Shown here: positions 1-6,585 of the stretch, piece by piece | Position numbering within the stretch: the stretch's first letter is position 1 | How the letters are laid out: each line of letters begins with the position of its first letter | Assembly (NCBI GenBank): GCA_026387215.1 | Contig: JAPLMC010000035.1 | Location: forward strand, 4,736-20,575 | Length of the DNA stretch: 15,840 bases | Direction: 5' to 3' | Origin: Candidatus Omnitrophota bacterium | Lineage (GTDB): Bacteria; Omnitrophota; Gorgyraeia; Gorgyraeales; Gorgyraeaceae | Translations under genes and position numbers: made by a program | Notes under the pieces: model-generated | Databases searched by the model: none | What the model was told of the DNA's origin: nothing | The model's input: the letters and a program-made list of their open reading frames with translations, nothing else

Positions 1-23
1 GTGGCGGGCGAAACGAGAGACAT

Positions 24-308
24 TTACTTCTTCTTTGCTTCTTTACCAGCCTTAGGTGCAGCTTTTGCTGCTGGAGCTGTAGGTATTGGAGCAGCTGCTA
101 CTGCTACCTCACCATCTTTTGGCTTCTCTTCTGCTTTTTCCTTCTTGACCTTGATCTTTATTATTTTTAGCTTCGGCATGCCAAAAACAGAATCTCCATC
201 TTTTAAGAGACCTTTTTCTTTTAGGGTAGTCAATCTCTCATATCTCTTTAAAACAGTCCTGTGCTTCTTACCTGCTTTTGATGTTTTTAGACTTGGGTGT
301 AGCGACAT
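24..308 (-). CDS. Small basic protein, TIGR04137-like (PVC group)
   Basis: A 94-residue, strongly basic protein. Residues 1-50 carry the pattern I recall for the small basic protein family TIGR04137: an SLHPSLK start, an HRTVLKRYERL stretch, then DSVFGMPKLK. The rest is a Lys/Ala/Pro/Glu tail that looks disordered. The family has no firmly assigned function; its size, charge and distribution in Planctomycetes, Verrucomicrobia, Chlamydiae and relatives suggest a nucleic-acid or ribosome-associated role, which is inference. The ATG at 308 is preceded by a strong AGGAG ribosome binding site at good spacing, so the start is well supported even though it overlaps the 3' end of the upstream membrane-protein gene by 41 bases. 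It is the best taxonomic marker here. Confidence 0.85.
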   Translation of the reverse strand: MSLHPSLKTSKAGKKHRTVLKRYERLTTLKEKGLLKDGDSVFGMPKLKIIKIKVKKEKAEEKPKDGEVAVAAAPIPTAPAAKAAPKAGKEAKKK

Positions 309-609
309 TTGACGCTCCTTTTGTTAGTTCTAATTTAGGCTGAGGCTGTACATCACGCGTTATTTGCTGTGGAATAATTATCCGCCTTCTCTTTTCATCA
401 TATCTCCCTTTTTCAACTCCTAGGGAAAAAACTATTATACATGCCATTACAAAACCTATCATAAAAAAAATAGTTGTTTCGTAAGAAATAGTAAGGTTGT
501 TTTTTACATCCGGAAGAAGAAACCTTGTTTTTCTTCTTATTTTTCTATCTGCAGTCTGAGCTTGTTCAAAAAGGTCGGACTGAGTTTTTTCCTGAGATTT
601 TATGTTCAT
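268..609 (-). CDS. Hypothetical single-pass membrane protein
   Basis: A 113-residue protein with a charged N-terminal region (residues 1-40), one hydrophobic segment at about 45-65 (ETTIFFMIGFVMACIIVFSL), then a basic Arg/Lys-rich tail. The positive cluster before the helix (RKIRRKTR) suggests an N-in membrane anchor with a short C-terminal extension. I do not recognise the family. It starts 12 bases after the winged-helix gene, so it probably belongs to the same transcript. No good ribosome binding site is visible before the ATG. Its last 41 bases overlap the small basic protein in another frame. Confidence 0.6.
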   Translation of the reverse strand: MNIKSQEKTQSDLFEQAQTADRKIRRKTRFLLPDVKNNLTISYETTIFFMIGFVMACIIVFSLGVEKGRYDEKRRRIIIPQQITRDVQPQPKLELTKGASNVATPKSKNIKSR

Positions 610-621
610 ATAGTTTAATGA

Positions 622-888
622 TTATAGCATAGATTTTATATATTTTTCTATCTTTTTTACAATCTCTTTGTTATTTGTATACGCATAGGCAGCAGTAGAA
701 GTTGTCTGATGGCTTGTAATTATGCCGTCTTTTACCAGTTGGTTCAAGGTCTTCTGGATAATATTTATATCCCAACCTATCCACAACGATATGCCTCTAG
801 CAGTGTCAATGCAATTAGGATTTTCATTAAAAAAAAGTACTATTTTCCTAGCAGTTTCATTTTTAAATAAATTTTTTATGCTTTTCAT
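622..888 (-). CDS. Small winged-helix DNA-binding protein
   Basis: An 88-residue protein that fits a lone winged helix-turn-helix domain. Residues 1-25 form a first helix (ETARKIVLFFNENP), about 26-60 hold a helix-turn-helix with the usual NQLVKDGII recognition-helix end, and the AYAYTNN stretch could be the wing. The C-terminal KEIVKKIEKYIKSML is probably a dimerisation helix. This is ArsR/MarR-like by shape only; no metal-binding cysteines are present. Its ATG overlaps the stop codon of the GAF/HD-GYP gene as ATGA, so the two are almost certainly translationally coupled and may act in one regulatory pathway (inference). Confidence 0.7.
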   Translation of the reverse strand: MKSIKNLFKNETARKIVLFFNENPNCIDTARGISLWIGWDINIIQKTLNQLVKDGIITSHQTTSTAAYAYTNNKEIVKKIEKYIKSML

Positions 889-2402
889 ATAGAAGCCTTT
901 ATTATATTTTCAAATTCAGGCTTTTTAGTAACTTTCATAAAGGCGTCTACTACTTCAGGATCAAATTGAGTGCCTTTATTTTTTTCTACTTCTTTTATTG
1001 CCTGAGAGATGCTTATTTTTTTACTTCCTTTATAAGGTCTGACTGAAATCATTGCCTCAAACGCATTTGCCACAGCCATTACTCTGGCACCTATAGGAAT
1101 CTGGATACCTTTCAGGCCATCAGGATAACCTGTGCCATCATATTTCTCGTGATGGTGTTTTATTATAGGTATTGCGGGTTTTAAAAATTCCAGATGCTCT
1201 ATTATTTTAAGACTTTCTAAATGCTGCTTTTTTATAATATCATATTCTCCGGTGGAAAGGATGCCTGGTTTTTTCAATATCTCTTCCGGTATATTGAATT
1301 TACCAGTGTCTGGCAACAAAGCTGAATAGTGTAAGTTCACAATATCTTCTCTGGACAATCTCATTTCTTCCGCTATTGCAAGGACCATTTTTACAAACTG
1401 GTCAGAATGAGTAAATGTGTTAGGAGATTTTGCGTCAAGAAGAGCTGCTAGAGTCTTTATGCTTCCGTAAGCCATTTTTTCCTGCTCTTCGTACATCTGC
1501 GCATTCTTTATAGCTATAACAGCCTGCTCCGCAAGCGTTATTAGAATCTCAAGTTCAAATCTATTAAAAGGTTCATCGTTTGTTTTATCTTGCGTGCTTA
1601 TAACGCCGATAATATCTTCTTCTACAAGAGGGACACAAACTGAATTGCGGGAAAGCGCTGACTTTCCTGTTTTAGCAACTCTTCCTTCCAACTTAATGCC
1701 AAGCCTTAGCCTTATCTTTTTATACTGCGGGTTTGTCTTGGGTATTTCTTTATCCAAGTTAATCACAGCTTTGGGAATAAGATATTTTTTTGATGCGTCT
1801 AAAAGCATTATAGAACAATGCCGCGATCTCATAACCTGCAAAATCAACCTTGCGATACGCTCTATAAGCTCGTCCATATTAAGTGTTGAACTTAATAGCC
1901 TGTGAATAGTATGTACTGTAGAAAGCGCTATTGCCCTGGGCCTGATTGTTTCATATAATTTGTTTAGCTCTTGTTCTTTCTGAAATTCTCTTAACGCAAG
2001 ATCCATACATATCTTAGTAGCATCTATCGCGGTTTTTTCGGGCTCTTTTCCTAAATGTATGAATAATACATGGCCATACACGTTTGAACCCTGTACTATC
2101 GGAAAAGAAAGACATATTTTATTGCAGCTGCACTTAAATACCATGTATTCTCTTGAAGGGTCAAACTTCAGTTTGGCTAGATATTTTCCAAATTTAATAT
2201 GGTCACATTCGCTGTTGCATTTGAAAGGTTTGTATTCTGCATCAAGAAATATACAGCGATTTTTTTTAAGAACTTTTGAAGAAAGTTTTCTAAAAGCAGT
2301 AATTGAACTACTTTTAGAAAACTTCGTCAAGAATTCCTGTTTTTCTATTTTTTCAAACTCTTTCATAAGGATCGAACAGTTTTTTGTATTCATCAAGGGC
2401 AT
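885..2402 (-). CDS. PocR-like/GAF/HD-GYP signalling protein, active site degenerate
   Basis: A 505-residue cytosolic signalling protein with no membrane segment. Residues about 30-120 are Cys-rich (C62, C66, C91, C93, C97) and resemble a PocR-type sensory domain; this is tentative. Residues 155-305 are a GAF domain. Residues 310-490 are an HD-GYP domain, a family that normally hydrolyses cyclic di-GMP. H332, D365, K368, H394, H417-H418 and the GYP (425-427) are present, but the His of the HD pair is proline (P364) and the Asp of the VADAFDA motif is asparagine (N446). Loss of two metal ligands suggests a binding protein rather than an enzyme. The start is uncertain: the ATG at 2402 has a weak GGA site and overlaps dgt by 50 bases, while the ATG at 2366 would overlap by only 14. 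Confidence 0.85.
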   Translation of the reverse strand: MPLMNTKNCSILMKEFEKIEKQEFLTKFSKSSSITAFRKLSSKVLKKNRCIFLDAEYKPFKCNSECDHIKFGKYLAKLKFDPSREYMVFKCSCNKICLSFPIVQGSNVYGHVLFIHLGKEPEKTAIDATKICMDLALREFQKEQELNKLYETIRPRAIALSTVHTIHRLLSSTLNMDELIERIARLILQVMRSRHCSIMLLDASKKYLIPKAVINLDKEIPKTNPQYKKIRLRLGIKLEGRVAKTGKSALSRNSVCVPLVEEDIIGVISTQDKTNDEPFNRFELEILITLAEQAVIAIKNAQMYEEQEKMAYGSIKTLAALLDAKSPNTFTHSDQFVKMVLAIAEEMRLSREDIVNLHYSALLPDTGKFNIPEEILKKPGILSTGEYDIIKKQHLESLKIIEHLEFLKPAIPIIKHHHEKYDGTGYPDGLKGIQIPIGARVMAVANAFEAMISVRPYKGSKKISISQAIKEVEKNKGTQFDPEVVDAFMKVTKKPEFENIIKASI

Positions 2403-3507
2403 ATCTATCCGTCATTCCAGCTATATAGTCACAGATAACACCATAGCGCCCTATTTTATTTATTTTTTTCTGGTCAGACGGAGGAAGCTGCTCCGGTTTT
2501 TCAAGATAAACTTTGAATAACCCTGTGATAAACCTCTTCGCCTTGTCTGACATGCGAATTACCCTGAAATTTTTATATAAATTGCTCATCAAAAAAATTC
2601 TCAGTTCTTTTCTTTTTTTCTGCATATTTTCTGAGAAAGCAACAATTCTTTTTTTATGTTTTCTGACATCATCTACGTTTCTTATAAGGCTAACTTTAAT
2701 ATTTCTTTCAGATGCATGCAGGAGGTCTTCTATCTGAGTGTCTATTAGCCTCCTTATTATTTGATGTTTCCTTACTTTATCAGATAATTCTTTTCTTCCT
2801 TTTTTCACAAATCTTGCGGCATCCTTCCATAATTTTAATTCAAAAAGATCTTTTTCCTCTATAAGGCCTGATGTCAACCCATCATCTATATCATGATTGT
2901 CATAAGCAATCTCGTCTGCTGCATCTACCACTTGAGTCTCCATTGTAGGAGAAGAGCCGGGTTCAAATTCTTTCAGTTGCTTTGCTCTGTCAAACATTGT
3001 AGTGTGTTTATTTATCCCTTCTCTGGTTTCCCATGTAAGATTTAATCCTGGAAAATCAGGATATCTTTGCTCTAATTCTTCCACTACCCTTAATCCCTGA
3101 AGATTATGGTCAAACCCCCCATTGTCTTTCATGAGAATACTTAGACTTTCTTCTCCTGCGTGGCCAAAAGGAGGATGGCCTATCTCGTGAGAAAGCGCTA
3201 TTGCCTCTACCAGGTCTTCATTTAAGGACATTGTTCTCGCAATAGACCTGGCTATCTGGCCTACTTCCATAGTATGGGTAAGTCTTGTTCTATAATAATC
3301 GCCTTCGTGATTTACAAAGACTTGCGTTTTATATTCCAATCTTCTAAAAGCAGTAGAGTGTATTATTCTGTCCCTGTCTCTTTGATATACTGACCTATAT
3401 TTAGGCTCTGTTTCCGCATATTTCCTGCCTTTTGTATCTTTCGAATGCATTGCATAAGGAGCAAGCAATTCACATTCTCTTTTTTCTATATCTTTACGAG
3501 TAATCAT
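2353..3507 (-). CDS. dgt: dGTPase-like HD-domain triphosphohydrolase
   Basis: A 384-residue protein of the deoxyguanosinetriphosphate triphosphohydrolase-like family, which cleaves dNTPs to deoxynucleoside and triphosphate. Family signatures are clear: DRDRIIHSTAFRRLEYKTQVF (about 43-63), RLTHTMEVGQIAR (H78), GHPPFGHAGEE (110-120), ETREGINKHTT (160-170) and ADEIAYDNHDIDDG (197-210). The unusual point is the HD pair: the family has HD before GHPPFGH, whereas here it is H107-E108 (codons CAC GAG). Glu can still bind metal, so activity may persist or change. The 3' end overlaps the GAF/HD-GYP gene, and the HIT gene lies 32 bases upstream, so these genes look co-transcribed. The length is normal for the shorter bacterial dGTPase-like group. 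Confidence 0.93.
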   Translation of the reverse strand: MITRKDIEKRECELLAPYAMHSKDTKGRKYAETEPKYRSVYQRDRDRIIHSTAFRRLEYKTQVFVNHEGDYYRTRLTHTMEVGQIARSIARTMSLNEDLVEAIALSHEIGHPPFGHAGEESLSILMKDNGGFDHNLQGLRVVEELEQRYPDFPGLNLTWETREGINKHTTMFDRAKQLKEFEPGSSPTMETQVVDAADEIAYDNHDIDDGLTSGLIEEKDLFELKLWKDAARFVKKGRKELSDKVRKHQIIRRLIDTQIEDLLHASERNIKVSLIRNVDDVRKHKKRIVAFSENMQKKRKELRIFLMSNLYKNFRVIRMSDKAKRFITGLFKVYLEKPEQLPPSDQKKINKIGRYGVICDYIAGMTDRYALDEYKKLFDPYERV

Positions 3508-3539
3508 AATATCTACTGGGGATCTTACTGTCCCGGACC

Positions 3540-4001
3540 CTAATGTACAAGCAGGCTATATAACTCCTTTAATGACTGCGGCATTACTTTAGCGTCCGCA
3601 ATAACAGGCATAAAATTGCTATCGCCTTTCCATCTTGGCACTATATGTATATGCAGATGGTCTTTATATCCAGCGCCTGCAACCTTGCCGGTATTTATGC
3701 CTATATTAAAGCCATGCGGCTTCAGCTTCTTTTCAAGTAGCGCCTGCACCTCTTTTGTAAGCTTTATTATATCCAGAAGTTCTTCATCATTCAACCCTTT
3801 TAAATCTTTCACATGCCTGAAAGGCGACACCATGATATGCCCATTATTGTAAGGATATATATTTAACATGGCAAATGAATGCCTGGATTTCTTAATAATA
3901 AATTCATTTTTATTATCCCTGTCTTTAATGCAAAATATACATCCTTTTATTTTCCTAATTTTTATAAACACGCTCCTCCAAGGAGCCCATAACTTATTCA
4001 T
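3540..4001 (-). CDS. HIT family nucleotide hydrolase/transferase
   Basis: A 153-residue histidine-triad protein. The triad is H115-x-H117-x-H119 in HLHIHIVPRW, where H117 is the expected nucleophile. The N-terminus MNKLWAPWR followed by a CIFC pair (C21, C24) matches the diadenosine-tetraphosphate phosphorylase-like branch of the family, whose members act on Ap4A or other nucleoside polyphosphates; the exact substrate is unknown. I chose the ATG at 4001 rather than the one at 4010 because the family begins at this Met and because it forms an ATGA overlap with the stop of the upstream phosphodiesterase gene, implying coupled translation. Confidence 0.9.
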   Translation of the reverse strand: MNKLWAPWRSVFIKIRKIKGCIFCIKDRDNKNEFIIKKSRHSFAMLNIYPYNNGHIMVSPFRHVKDLKGLNDEELLDIIKLTKEVQALLEKKLKPHGFNIGINTGKVAGAGYKDHLHIHIVPRWKGDSNFMPVIADAKVMPQSLKELYSLLVH

Positions 4002-4486
4002 AACTTGCATATCTCAGCTTTTATTTTTCCATTGTCTATTTCTATTATACCATAGGAGCAGTATGGCGCATATACAGTGTCTGTTACGCTTCCTGGATTA
4101 AAAAAAAGTACCCCATCTATATATTCATTCTTCGGCGAATGAGAATGTCCAAATATTACTATATCTGGTTTTTCTGAAAAAAATTCGTTTTTCAAAATAT
4201 CTACGAGTTTATCTGGATGACCATATCCATGCATCACGCATATCTTTTTCCCCTGCATGTTAAGAATTTTTTTATCTTTCAGATTAGTTTTTACATTATG
4301 ATCGTCCATATTGCCGCATACAGCCTCCACCTTGGATATCTTTTTCAAAGGATCCAGAACTGAAATATCCACCAGATCTCCGGCATGGATTATAAGATCG
4401 CAACCTTCTAATCCGATAATTAGTTTTTCTGGCAGCTTACAATTCGGTAAAGATAAATGTGTGTCTGACACTACTCCAATTTTCAT
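3998..4486 (-). CDS. YfcE/MJ0936-type metallophosphoesterase
   Basis: A 162-residue calcineurin-like phosphoesterase of the compact YfcE/MJ0936 class, which hydrolyses phosphodiesters with two bound metal ions. All motifs are in order: D8-x-H10 (SDTH), G36-D37 (HAGD), G58-N59 (CGNMDD), H86 (MHG) and G113-H114-S-H116 (FGHSHSP). The length is typical. The physiological substrate of this class is not settled. It lies 7 bases downstream of the AAA ATPase stop and overlaps the HIT gene by four bases, so it sits in the middle of a tightly packed run of nucleotide-related genes. Confidence 0.92.
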   Translation of the reverse strand: MKIGVVSDTHLSLPNCKLPEKLIIGLEGCDLIIHAGDLVDISVLDPLKKISKVEAVCGNMDDHNVKTNLKDKKILNMQGKKICVMHGYGHPDKLVDILKNEFFSEKPDIVIFGHSHSPKNEYIDGVLFFNPGSVTDTVYAPYCSYGIIEIDNGKIKAEICKL

Positions 4487-4493
4487 AAATTAC

Positions 4494-6116
4494 CTAACCC
4501 GATATATGCGGTTTACCGTACAAATCCATCAGTACATTTAAATCTTCCATACTCCATGTCCAGAATTTTGCTTCTTTTGCCATAAGATACGCATTCTCGT
4601 TTACGCCAGAAAATGCTAACACAATATTCCGGTTAATCCTGGAACCCTTCTTTCGCTCCTGGCTATTCTTTATTATATCCATCATATCGTTTTCTGTTAT
4701 ATTTTCTTTTTTAATAGTGCATAGCCAATTCTGCCTACCGTTAGTTGCCAATATAGCAGTTTGATTTCCGTCCTGATTCTCAAGTTTTTCTACATTCGTA
4801 AAAGATATAAACTTATGCTTTTTACCATTCAGCTGGATTATGTCATTTTTGAATAGTTTGAAAAGCTCCATTATCCTAGAAGAAAATTCTTTTTCAAATT
4901 CCTGGTTAAATATATTAAATTTAGAAGACACATCCTTTTTAAAAAATGACTCTTCCGCGCGTTCATCCAAACTAAAAGACAAAATCCTTTTCATGTATAC
5001 GGATTTTAGCCAGAATCTGAATAGTCTATCAGTAAATCTGTAAAAAGCCCCGTTACGCACAATAATATCCAACTCAATCATGCTATTTAATATCTTGGAA
5101 ACTTCGCCTGATTGCAATCTGGTGGCTTTTACAATGTCATTCTGTTTTTTATTTTCCGAAGAAAGCGCTATGAGAACTGATATGGATTTTGACAATAGTT
5201 TTCCACCAGATATTTTAAAAAGGAGGTTATAAAAATATTGATTCAAAGTACCATTTTTTCTAAAAAGCGCTTCCATAAAAGAATACTCTATAACATTTGA
5301 GTAATTTTCCAATGTTATCCTTTTGGAAAATATAGCCCTTTCTATCTCATCTGATATCGCCTGCATATAAAAAGGCCTGGAACCTGTAAATGATGCTATG
5401 AAATCCAGATAAACCTGTGGCAAAACAACGCCTTTTATGCTGTTTTGTAAAAATTCCCGGCCATTAATTGTATCCAGCGGTTTTAAAAAAAATTTCTCAA
5501 AATTGCCGAACAAAAGGGCTAACTTTTCATTAACAAGGCGGAGAGACAAAGTAGTCCTGGAGCTTATCAGCATATACATCGTATTTTTCTGTATCATTAT
5601 CTTTTTTGCAATCGTACCGAATGGATTCTTGAGAGTAAAATTATCCAGGTTGTGAAATTCATCAAGTATAAGGACACAGCGTTTCTTTGTTTCCTCAGAT
5701 AGCACACTGGGAATATCCAGCATAAATGAAAATGCCTCGTCTAATTTGGATTTTTCTATATCTTGGAAAACCCTTATACAGATCTGGGCAGTTTTAGGAT
5801 AATCTCTTGCTAAATCCTCTATCAGAAAGACTGCGTCCTGAGGAGCTGTAAGAAGAGGATCTGATTTTACAACCTGGGATAATATGGATTTTATAAATCT
5901 TTTTGCGCAAAATTCAAAAGGCTCTATTTTTATTTCTAGATATATTTGTATAACGCTATCTTTTTTCAATAATTCCGAAGAAAAAAGATTCTTTATAAGA
6001 GACGTCTTTCCTATGCACGGCTCTCCGAATATGGCTATATTCTGCCTATACCCGTCGGTGAAGGAGTTTATCCTGCGTATAAGCGTATTTAATATTTCTT
6101 GTCGATCATCTGGCAT
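4494..6116 (-). CDS. AAA-type ATPase with winged-helix and unknown C-terminal domain
   Basis: A 540-residue P-loop ATPase. Walker A is GEPCIGKTS (31-39), Walker B is CVLILDEFHNL (147-157) and a sensor-like MLISSRT lies near 182-188. This resembles the archaeal-type ATPase group (Pfam ATPase_2 / DUF234 relatives). Residues about 305-380 form a winged helix. The C-terminal 120 residues contain WLCTIKKE followed by IVLAFSGVN and FWTWSMEDL, an arrangement reminiscent of restriction-endonuclease-like folds that flank such ATPases, but without an obvious PD-(D/E)xK triad. The function is unknown. An AGGA site precedes the ATG. The gene is the first of its run and follows a repeat-rich leader, so it is the likeliest in this block to have its own promoter. 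Confidence 0.75.
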   Translation of the reverse strand: MPDDRQEILNTLIRRINSFTDGYRQNIAIFGEPCIGKTSLIKNLFSSELLKKDSVIQIYLEIKIEPFEFCAKRFIKSILSQVVKSDPLLTAPQDAVFLIEDLARDYPKTAQICIRVFQDIEKSKLDEAFSFMLDIPSVLSEETKKRCVLILDEFHNLDNFTLKNPFGTIAKKIMIQKNTMYMLISSRTTLSLRLVNEKLALLFGNFEKFFLKPLDTINGREFLQNSIKGVVLPQVYLDFIASFTGSRPFYMQAISDEIERAIFSKRITLENYSNVIEYSFMEALFRKNGTLNQYFYNLLFKISGGKLLSKSISVLIALSSENKKQNDIVKATRLQSGEVSKILNSMIELDIIVRNGAFYRFTDRLFRFWLKSVYMKRILSFSLDERAEESFFKKDVSSKFNIFNQEFEKEFSSRIMELFKLFKNDIIQLNGKKHKFISFTNVEKLENQDGNQTAILATNGRQNWLCTIKKENITENDMMDIIKNSQERKKGSRINRNIVLAFSGVNENAYLMAKEAKFWTWSMEDLNVLMDLYGKPHISG

Positions 6117-6134
6117 ATATTTTTCCTGGTTCTG

Positions 6135-6193
6135 GCCCTGTACCAGTCGCTAAGATTTACATTTATGCTATACTAGTCGCTCCAGTACAGGGC
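6135..6193. repeat. Inverted repeat with two 30-bp-phased direct repeats, upstream of the ATPase gene
   Basis: A perfect 9-bp inverted repeat, GCCCTGTAC at 6135-6143 and GTACAGGGC at 6185-6193, encloses two near-identical 14-mers, CTGTACCAGTCGCT at 6138-6151 and CTATACTAGTCGCT at 6168-6181, whose starts are 30 bp apart. Both lie 20-80 bases upstream of the ATPase start codon. This is the geometry of a paired operator site, or of a leader hairpin; which one cannot be told from sequence alone. Confidence 0.55.
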
Positions 6194-6194
6194 T

Positions 6195-6276
6195 CATGAA
6201 CCACTTACACATGAGGCCTGCCATGAACCCGAGCGAAGACGCGTCTCAAAACTTATTCTTAGCGAGTGGTTCATGG
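6195..6276. repeat. Three-part set of mutually exclusive inverted repeats
   Basis: On the plus strand, AGTGGTTCATGG at 6265-6276 can pair with CCATGAACC at 6221-6229 (9 bp) or with CATGAACCACT at 6195-6205 (11 bp), but not with both. In the transcript leading to the ATPase gene this would give two alternative hairpins. The arrangement resembles an attenuator but no T-run follows, so function is unproven. Confidence 0.45.
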
Positions 6277-6328
6277 AGCGGGTGATGGGAATCGGCGCTT
6301 CGCCCTTCGGGCGAAGTCGGCCACCCGC
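6274..6328 (-). other. tRNA-Gly-derived mini-helix (acceptor stem + CCA, body replaced by hairpin)
   Basis: Read on the minus strand, these 55 nt begin with the same seven bases as the neighbouring tRNA-Gly (GCGGGTG) and end with the same 21 bases, including the 3' T-arm strand, acceptor strand, discriminator T and CCA. The 46 bases of D-arm, anticodon arm and 5' T-arm are replaced by 27 bases dominated by a perfect 8-bp hairpin, CTTCGCCC-GAA-GGGCGAAG. The acceptor stem can form fully. It could be a decayed tRNA copy, an integration scar or a CCA-ended small RNA. Confidence 0.6.
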
Positions 6329-6400
6329 TTTGCTTACGCTGCTCCTATTCGTCGCAGCTTTTCCTCGCTTTGCTCGGCGCAAAGCTCCCTTCGATTCCCA
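6286..6400. repeat. Spacer between mini-helix and tRNA, with T-arm inverted repeat
   Basis: TGGGAATCG at 6286-6294 and CGATTCCCA at 6392-6400 form a 9-bp inverted repeat made of T-arm sequence. The interval is GC-richer than the neighbouring genes and includes simple GCAAAGCG-like runs and a short GCTGC/GCAGC stem near 6340-6357. It contains no credible protein gene. It looks like rearranged tRNA-flanking sequence. Confidence 0.4.
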
Positions 6401-6409
6401 CTAATTCTT

Positions 6410-6483
6410 TGGAGCGGGTGATGGGAATCGAACCCACGCTGCGAGCTTGGGAAGCTCGTGTTCTACCATTGAACTACACCCGC
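6410..6483 (-). tRNA. tRNA-Gly (anticodon CCC)
   Basis: A complete 74-nt cloverleaf. The acceptor stem is GCGGGTG/CACCCGC with discriminator T and an encoded CCA (6412-6410). The D-arm is GTTC-AATGGTA-GAAC, the anticodon arm CGAGC-TTCCCAA-GCTCG with anticodon CCC, the variable loop four bases, and the T-arm GTGGG-TTCGATT-CCCAT with one G-T pair. It reads glycine GGG codons. The U discriminator is normal for bacterial tRNA-Gly. Its 3' 21 bases recur at 6274-6294. Confidence 0.96.
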
Positions 6484-6511
6484 AGACATATCAATCATTC
6501 ATGTAATCCCA

Positions 6512-6554
6512 GTCCCGAGCTGCCCTTATTTTCTGCAAATATGCAGCGAGGGAC
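6512..6554. repeat. Purine-mismatch hairpin repeat, copy 1
   Basis: Arms GTCCC-GA-GCTGC (6512-6523) and GCAGC-GA-GGGAC (6543-6554) pair as two 5-bp helices separated by a symmetric GA/GA mismatch, around a 19-nt loop. It lies between the tRNA and the sugar kinase gene and shares its arm design with the copies at 6586, 12132 and 14101. Confidence 0.65.
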
Positions 6555-6585
6555 GAACTAAAATATCCTTAACAGCTTGACCCCT

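Noticed and set aside
2059..2520. 153-codon plus-strand open frame
   Set aside because: It is the reverse of the well-supported GAF/HD-GYP and dgt genes and encodes no recognisable protein.
6194..6382. 62-codon minus-strand open frame across the repeat region
   Set aside because: It reads through the tRNA-derived mini-helix and hairpins, has Arg/Ser-rich composition typical of non-coding GC-rich sequence, and shows no ribosome binding site or domain.
6370..6561. 63-codon plus-strand open frame (MGIEPTLRAWEARVLPLNY)
   Set aside because: This is the antisense of tRNA-Gly, a well-known spurious protein call.
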